9,273 nucleotides of DNA, taken from positions 1 to 9,273 of the forward strand of contig CALGGH010000192.1 in the NCBI GenBank assembly GCA_937916415.1, written 5' to 3'. Positions within the stretch are counted from its first letter, which is position 1; the number at the start of each line of letters is the position of its first letter. The notes beneath the pieces were generated by a model. That model ran no database searches and was not told the origin of the DNA. It saw only the letters and a list, made by a program, of their open reading frames with translations. This DNA is from an uncultured Lachnospiraceae bacterium (lineage in GTDB: Bacteria; Bacillota; Clostridia; Lachnospirales; Lachnospiraceae). The translations under genes and the position numbers were made by a program. This document shows, one piece after another, positions 1 to 6,300 of this stretch.

Positions 1-372
1 ATTTATAGGAAAACCTCTTCTACACGCAACTATAAAAAGCTTTCAAGTGCCAAGAAGGATGTATATAGTCTTATAAAAGGCGATTTTGATTCTGCATACA
101 TGGGCGAGAAGTCTATAGGCCAAAAGGTTATTTCGGGATATGATTATTACATGGTCGAAATGTATACTTATGCGGATTCCGGGCTTTCATCAGATGACAT
201 TGCCGAAGCGTATGAGGCATATATATTCGACCATCCCATGAATTTTGTGTGCTCAAGCGGACTGCTTTTTGATTATGATAATGAATTGGTATGCTTTGTT
301 ACGGAAAGCGCCTGTAAGTCGACATCAAAGATCAATAAACTGCGTTCTAAAATTGAATCCAAGATAAAGAAG
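1..372 (+). other. Transglutaminase-associated N-terminal segment (core missing)
   Basis: Visible residues 1-124 resemble the helical domain that precedes the transglutaminase core in many clostridial surface proteins: a Lys-rich opening (KKLSSAKKDVYSLIKG), then an amphipathic helix leading into AEAYEAYIFDHPMNF, which matches the family pattern of a short helix followed by Tyr/Phe-Asp-His-Pro. A beta strand (NELVCFVTES) and a Lys-rich helix (SKINKLRSKIESKIKK) follow. In those families the catalytic core comes next. Here it is absent and a Calx-beta fragment follows. Base composition is AT-rich: 44 G/C in bases 1-120 by hand count, against 36 in 60 at 421-480. Three cysteines are present (VCSS, LVCF, ESACKS). 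The family call rests on pattern resemblance only. Confidence 0.5.
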
Positions 373-3300
373 GATGGCAAGGCGGAATCCGGCGAGGTTG
401 TTGCCTTCCTGTTGCAGGACGCGGAAGGGGCGGAGATCGGCGACGCCTACAGCGGATATCTCAATATCGCAGATGCAGATGAGGCGGAGGAAACCGTCTA
501 TTCCCTGCGCGAGGATACGCTGAGCGTAAGTCCGGATCAGGATAAGGCGGTGGTCACCATCGTCCGGGAGAGCGGCATCGATCAGATCGATTTCATTGCC
601 GTGGGCACAAAGGCCATTGACGCGGTGGCAGGCGAGGATTACGAGGCCGTGGCGAAGGAGCTCTTCTTCGCCGCCGGCGTGACGGAGCAAACCCTGGAGG
701 TACCCATCATCGGCCGGAGGGATCGGGAATCCCGGTTCTGGATCGGCGTGAAGAGCACCGGTGGTGCCCTGCGGGAGGAGAGCGCCTGCCTTGTGACCAT
801 TGAGAAGGCTAAGAAGCAGGCGGAAATCTCTGTACTAAACGCAGGGGATGACATAGAGGCTTCATTCAGCACAGAAGCGAAGCCGATGGATGGAGCGGTA
901 GCCTCGCTGCAAACCGAAGCAGAGCAGGCAAAGGCGGAGAATCCGTCTCGCGAGGATTCGGTAGCGGAGCGTGACAACGGACAAAGTGAACTCACCGGTG
1001 AGGAGATCTCAAATGCCATCTATACTGAGGATGAAGAGATTTTCGCACTGGGAGATGGAGAAATGAAATATAAGGAGGTGACCATTTACAACAAGTGGGG
1101 ATATGGGGTAGGCGGCAATGGAACCCGTGTGCGTTTGCTGGATAATATCGATCTTCGTGGAGCGGAATACCTGAAAGTGAATCTTGATCTGGGAGGGGGC
1201 TATAGTGTATGGAATCCTCAGACCCGTACAACACAATCATATTGGAAAAAAGAAGTGTTTACCTATCTGGTTGATTCAGCTACTGATCAGGAGATTGCAC
1301 CATGTATCCACTTTGCCAGGGGCTATGATGACGATATGAATCGTACTCTTGTTTTCAGATGTGAAAATGGCGGCTGCTTTGGCTGCGCTGAGGCGAGTAT
1401 TGTCGGATTGATGAAAGGCATTGATATGCCTGATTCAAAGGTTTGGGTCAGATTGCAGAAGGTAACTGTCGGCTATGGTGTTTATCGTTGCAAAATTAAT
1501 TCCAATTACGACCACATGGGAGAATACCGTGAAAAAATCCATACCGGCGAGGGAAAATATGAGAATGGAAAGCTTATGGAGTACCCCAGGCCTTATTTCA
1601 CGGAGGAAGACGGACAGCATGTTGAAGAAAAGAACTTTGATATCGGACAGACTGTCAGTGCCTCCGTCTGGGATGGAGGCGGCACCAATTCCCAGGGCGT
1701 GGCGGCTGATGAGGGAACCCTTAATTTCAAGGGCTTCAAGCTGGCCAAACCGGGGGCTGAAAACTCCCTGAGCGGCTTTATCACGACCTCCGACAGCTTT
1801 ACATTTGATGTCAATTTCCTAAACAAGTACAAGGATTACCGATCCTCCGACGGCACCTTTACCCTGGTGCCCGTCTATGAGCCAAAGGGGCAGACCGTGG
1901 AGTTCGTAAACGATGAGGGCACCGTTGACGGGCAGGCGGACGTAAAGGGCGTCTATGATGGCTTTACGAGCGGCTATCAGTTAAGTGCCACGAAGCTGGA
2001 TACGATCCGGGTGAGCGCAAAGTCCAAGCCCGGTTACAATATCTCCAGTATGGTGCTGCAGTCACCGAATGGGGCAATGTACAACAAAACAAAAAGCTGG
2101 ACAAGGTGGGCCACCCGCAGTACCGCCACCGACTCGACGGAGGGTATCACCCTTGCCGCGGCGGTCAATTACAGGGGACAGATGTATACGAACGCTAATT
2201 ATACAAATTGGGGTACAAGAGATTACTGCCGCGTCGTGACCCACTATGCTGACGTTCCTGCCGGTTCCATCACCATGGCGCCCAGTCCCCGGTCCGTGAA
2301 CGAGGGGGCGGACGGCAAGCTGACCTATATTCAGGGTCCCGGAGCGGAGAATGATCCCAATTATAACCAGACGAAGGCTGCCGGCACAACCTTTACCATC
2401 GACAATATCCACCTGTTTGAACCCTACTTCTTCGGCGCCACGTCGAAGTCCGGTTTCCATGCTTACTGGGTGGACGGAACCCTGGACACGGACGGCGACG
2501 GAGTGGAGGATGCGAAGCTTCCCGGCTACGCGTCATTCAGCAGTACCTTCGGGGATCAGTTCAGGTTCATTCCCAAACTGCCGGTGAAGAATAAGGTTTA
2601 TTATAATTTCGTCAAGGATACCTACGTGGGTAAGGAGGTGAAGCCCCTGTCGCTTAAAGGGCGTCTGCTCCTTAGCGACCGGCTGCTTTTGTCCGGGAAG
2701 AAGGTGCAGAAGGGGCTGGGGGGCATCACCGCATTTGCCAGCGGCTTTAAGGCCGGACAGGAGGTGAAGACGGATGCGGACGGATATTATGAGCTTGAAA
2801 GCAACGACAGGTTCCAGTACTACGACCTGTACAGTTACAACGTGACCTTTACGGGCGAGAGCGAGGCTGGCACCATCGGCGTGGTCTACTCGCAGAACCC
2901 CAGCAAGCGGGGGGAGGTCATTGTTGATGCCAGTGCCGAAGTGAATGTCACGGACGTAAAGCTCCTGGTGGAGCAGGAGAAAAAGGGCGGCAGCGGCAAG
3001 GAATATGTGACGGTGGATACCTCGGATGCGATGCTTGCCTCCTCCGGCGGATACTTCGCCCTCCCCAGCGGCGACCGGAACTTTCGCCTGCAGATGAGCG
3101 CCCATAGGGGAAGCGAGGTTCTTGCGAAGGGCGTTCTCACCTTTACCAACACGGATAAAACGACGGCGACCATCACGGGAACTGAGGATGCAAGTCACAG
3201 CGGCCTGTTCACCTTTGATTTTAACCCGAGGAAAAATGGCATCGGTGCTGGTGCCACGGCGAGGGTTGCCTTTTATGTGGGGGATCGCGCCCTGCTTTCC

Positions 3301-6300
3301 CGGGATGCCGGGATCAAAGTGGCGGACAGCGTCGGCACACTGCGGATCGTCACCACACTTGCGAGCGCAGGCAGCGGCTTAAAGGCATTGGGTGTTGCGA
3401 ACGCAGAGGAGGGTTTGATCGGGTTTACGGATCAGGCGATTACCCTTGACTGGAGCGGAGATTTTGATGCTATCGCCGATCATTTAAGCGACGTCTATAT
3501 GGACGGCGACGACCGGGTAGTGCGCATTGGGCTTGGCAAGGAAGTCTTAAGCGCAGGCGGTGAGAAGGCGGAGCTTTTTGAGCTGGCCCGTGCTGCCGCC
3601 ATGGCGCAGGATGAAGCGGGGGAAGCCGGGAATGCCGCCGCCATAAAGGCACAGAATAAATTGGATGAAAAGCTCGCGGCAATTCAGAATGCGTATAAGG
3701 GGGAGGCCGCATTCAGCGAAAACCTTCCCATGGATCTGGGCTATAGCCTGCTCATGACCTTCGGCCGTGACGATGATGACGGCAGATGGTATTTCAAGGA
3801 CATGCTCTGCATGGCGTCCGTGGATGCGGATTCCGGCGCCACGATCGATTATGAGACGAAGCTCGGACTGACCGTCGGCGTCGGCATGCGGCTGGACGCG
3901 GGCGGCAGGACAACCTTCGTGGTGGAGGAGAGACAGGATCTGACGGATGAGGAGCGGAAGGCGAGGCGTTATTATATTACGGACGAAAACAAGGACAGCT
4001 TCGATATCTTAAGCGCAGCAAAGAAAGGCGAGGCCGCGCTTAACAGCTATGGGAGCCTGAAGCTGACCCCCTCCATATCCCTTACGAGCTGCGCGGGAAT
4101 CCTGGGCGATATGGTGCGTGTGGAGGTGGATGGCAGGGCGGAGTATGACCTGACCTACGGCTCCCTGGAGGCCGGCTCAGGAGCGTGCGCCCTCAGTGCC
4201 TCCATCGAGGTATCGGTCCTTCATTATTCCGACAGGTCGTCCCTTTCCAACGGCGTTTATTCTGCGGGTGAGAGCAGCTTAAAAGAAGGCAGGTATGCCG
4301 ATGGTGTATTGAACGCGCTATCCGCAGGCTCTGAGAGGAATTATCTGTATCGGTCCATCGACGTACTGCAGGCTGAGGACGTGAGTTACATGGAAGGTGA
4401 AGACGACTGGAATGGCGGATGGAAGGACATCGCCGGGGGTGGTTTGACGCAGGAGATAGAGGCGCTCGGTGCCATAGACTACGGCGGGATCGAAGCATAC
4501 TTCGAGGGCGTGCTCACGAGCAGGATCGCGCCGGATCCGGGCTTTGACATGGTGTCCCTCGGAAATGGAAGATTCGCCGCGGTATTCCTGAACGTCCCGC
4601 AGGGCAGGACGAAGGATAAGGATAATTCCAGGGCGGCTTATTATACCTGCTTTGATGGATCGGACTGGAGCGAACCCGTGATTCTTCAGGACGATGGAAC
4701 CCTCGACCAGTATCCGCATATTTACTCGCTGGGAGATAAGGGTGCTTTGGCCGTATGGTCCTCGGTGAACGCAGACTACAAGGATACGACGGATAAGATA
4801 GAGAGGCAGAATGCCCTTGACCTGCGCGGGAGATTTGTGGACAGCAATGGAAAACTGGATGACGACGTTCTGGAGATCACAGGGACCACCGGGAATGAGG
4901 ACGCCGCAGCTTCAGGCGCAGGCATTAAGATCAGCGATTTCTCCGCAGACCGCGTCATCGGCGTTTTCACGAACGGGGACAGTTTAGTTACGGTCTATGA
5001 GAAGAGAGAATACGGAAGTTCGGGAAGCGGGCAGACAGTAGGAGACATGCTCTATCCGAAGAGCTCACTTATCGCGTACAGAACCTATGACCCGGCGAAG
5101 GGTGAATGGGAGGATGCAGACGAGACCTTAAGCAGCATGCCCGGGCTTTCGGCCATCGGAGGCGACGCGGCAGAGGAATTGCTGGCGGTGTATAACGCCA
5201 ATGTGTACGGACAGAAATTTTATACCGGATATCTTCCCGAAGCAGTACTTTATGAGGATCTGGATGAGACCGGATACTACCGCGAGGGCGGCAGCGGCGT
5301 GACGGCTGTAAAGCTGGATAACCCCGGGACGGGAATGCTTCTCGAGGGTGCCGCGGCGTCGTATTCGACAGGCGGAGAGAATATCGGCGTCCTGGCGTAT
5401 ACGGTCGACGTTGACGGCGATCTGAGTACCCTTACCGACAGGGAGCTCTACCTGACGACCTATGACTTCGAGGCAGGCACCTTTGCGGATCCGATTTATC
5501 TCACGGGCGTAAACGTGAACCCGGATGCGTCGGGCGCCGCCCGCCCGGAAAACGGCAGTCCGAAATTCGTCAGCGCGGGAGACGCACTCTATCTTATGTG
5601 GCTTAGAGACGGCGACGTGGTGGCAATGAACGTCGGAACGCTTGTTCAAAATGAATCCGCACTGGTAAAGGAAGGAAAGGCAGGAGAGATCTCTTACCGG
5701 TATATCGACAAGACTCCCTATTCCGAGGGTATGACCGCTGTGTACGATGCGCCGTCTGCGCTTGTGTCAGGCAGGAACGCTTCGTCCTCGGAGAGCCTGG
5801 CAGCCGGAGCCATCAGTGCTTTCGACGCGGAGACCGACGGCACGTATATCTATGTCCTTTGGCCGCAGGAGGTGGATGACAGGCCGGAGAGCCTGAAGGA
5901 CGGCTTAAAGGATATCCAGATGTGGGGCGTAAAGACGAATGCCGCAGACGGTCATCTCTCAGAGACGACGCCCCCTGTACAGATCACGAGCCACTATGGC
6001 GAAAGATATGACGACGTGGCATTTGGCGTGATGGACGGGGAGCTTCTGGGTCTGGCAAGCATGATCCCCTCCCGCATGATCACGGCATCGGAGGCCAGGG
6101 AAATCTTTGACGATTACGATGAGGCAACCTTTGTGCCCTACGCGATCTGGGATGATGCCGGAGCCACAGCCGTAAAATTCGGGGTCAGCGCGAGCGGCGC
6201 CGCCAGAATTGAGAATGCCGGCTTCCTGGATGCGGAAGCGGGCGGGAATGCTTCTTTCTCATTTGAGATTCGTAATTACAGCTTCAATGAACTGAATGGA

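Noticed and set aside
100..102. ATG at base 100 as the start codon of the giant gene
   Set aside because: The frame is open back to base 1, no ribosome binding site lies upstream of this ATG, and no signal peptide follows it. The gene most likely starts before the window.
2485..2511. Dockerin domain suggested by the D-x-D-x-D-G-x-x-D loop
   Set aside because: A dockerin needs two such loops each followed by a helix. Only one loop is present and the flanks are beta-rich.
2533..3198. A 221-codon open frame on the minus strand
   Set aside because: It lies wholly antisense to the well-supported giant frame, its product has no recognisable domain, and long antisense frames are expected opposite GC-rich coding sequence.
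3730..4227. Outer-membrane beta-barrel or autotransporter translocator
   Set aside because: The strands are amphipathic, but the region is internal, and the domain set of the protein suggests a Gram-positive clostridial host.
5128..5649. A 173-codon open frame on the minus strand
   Set aside because: It is antisense to the propeller region, with no domain pattern and no ribosome binding context. It is a shadow frame.
4531..6072. Catalytic sialidase
   Set aside because: Blade-like repeats are present, but no clear Asp-box series, Arg triad or Tyr/Glu nucleophile pair could be identified.
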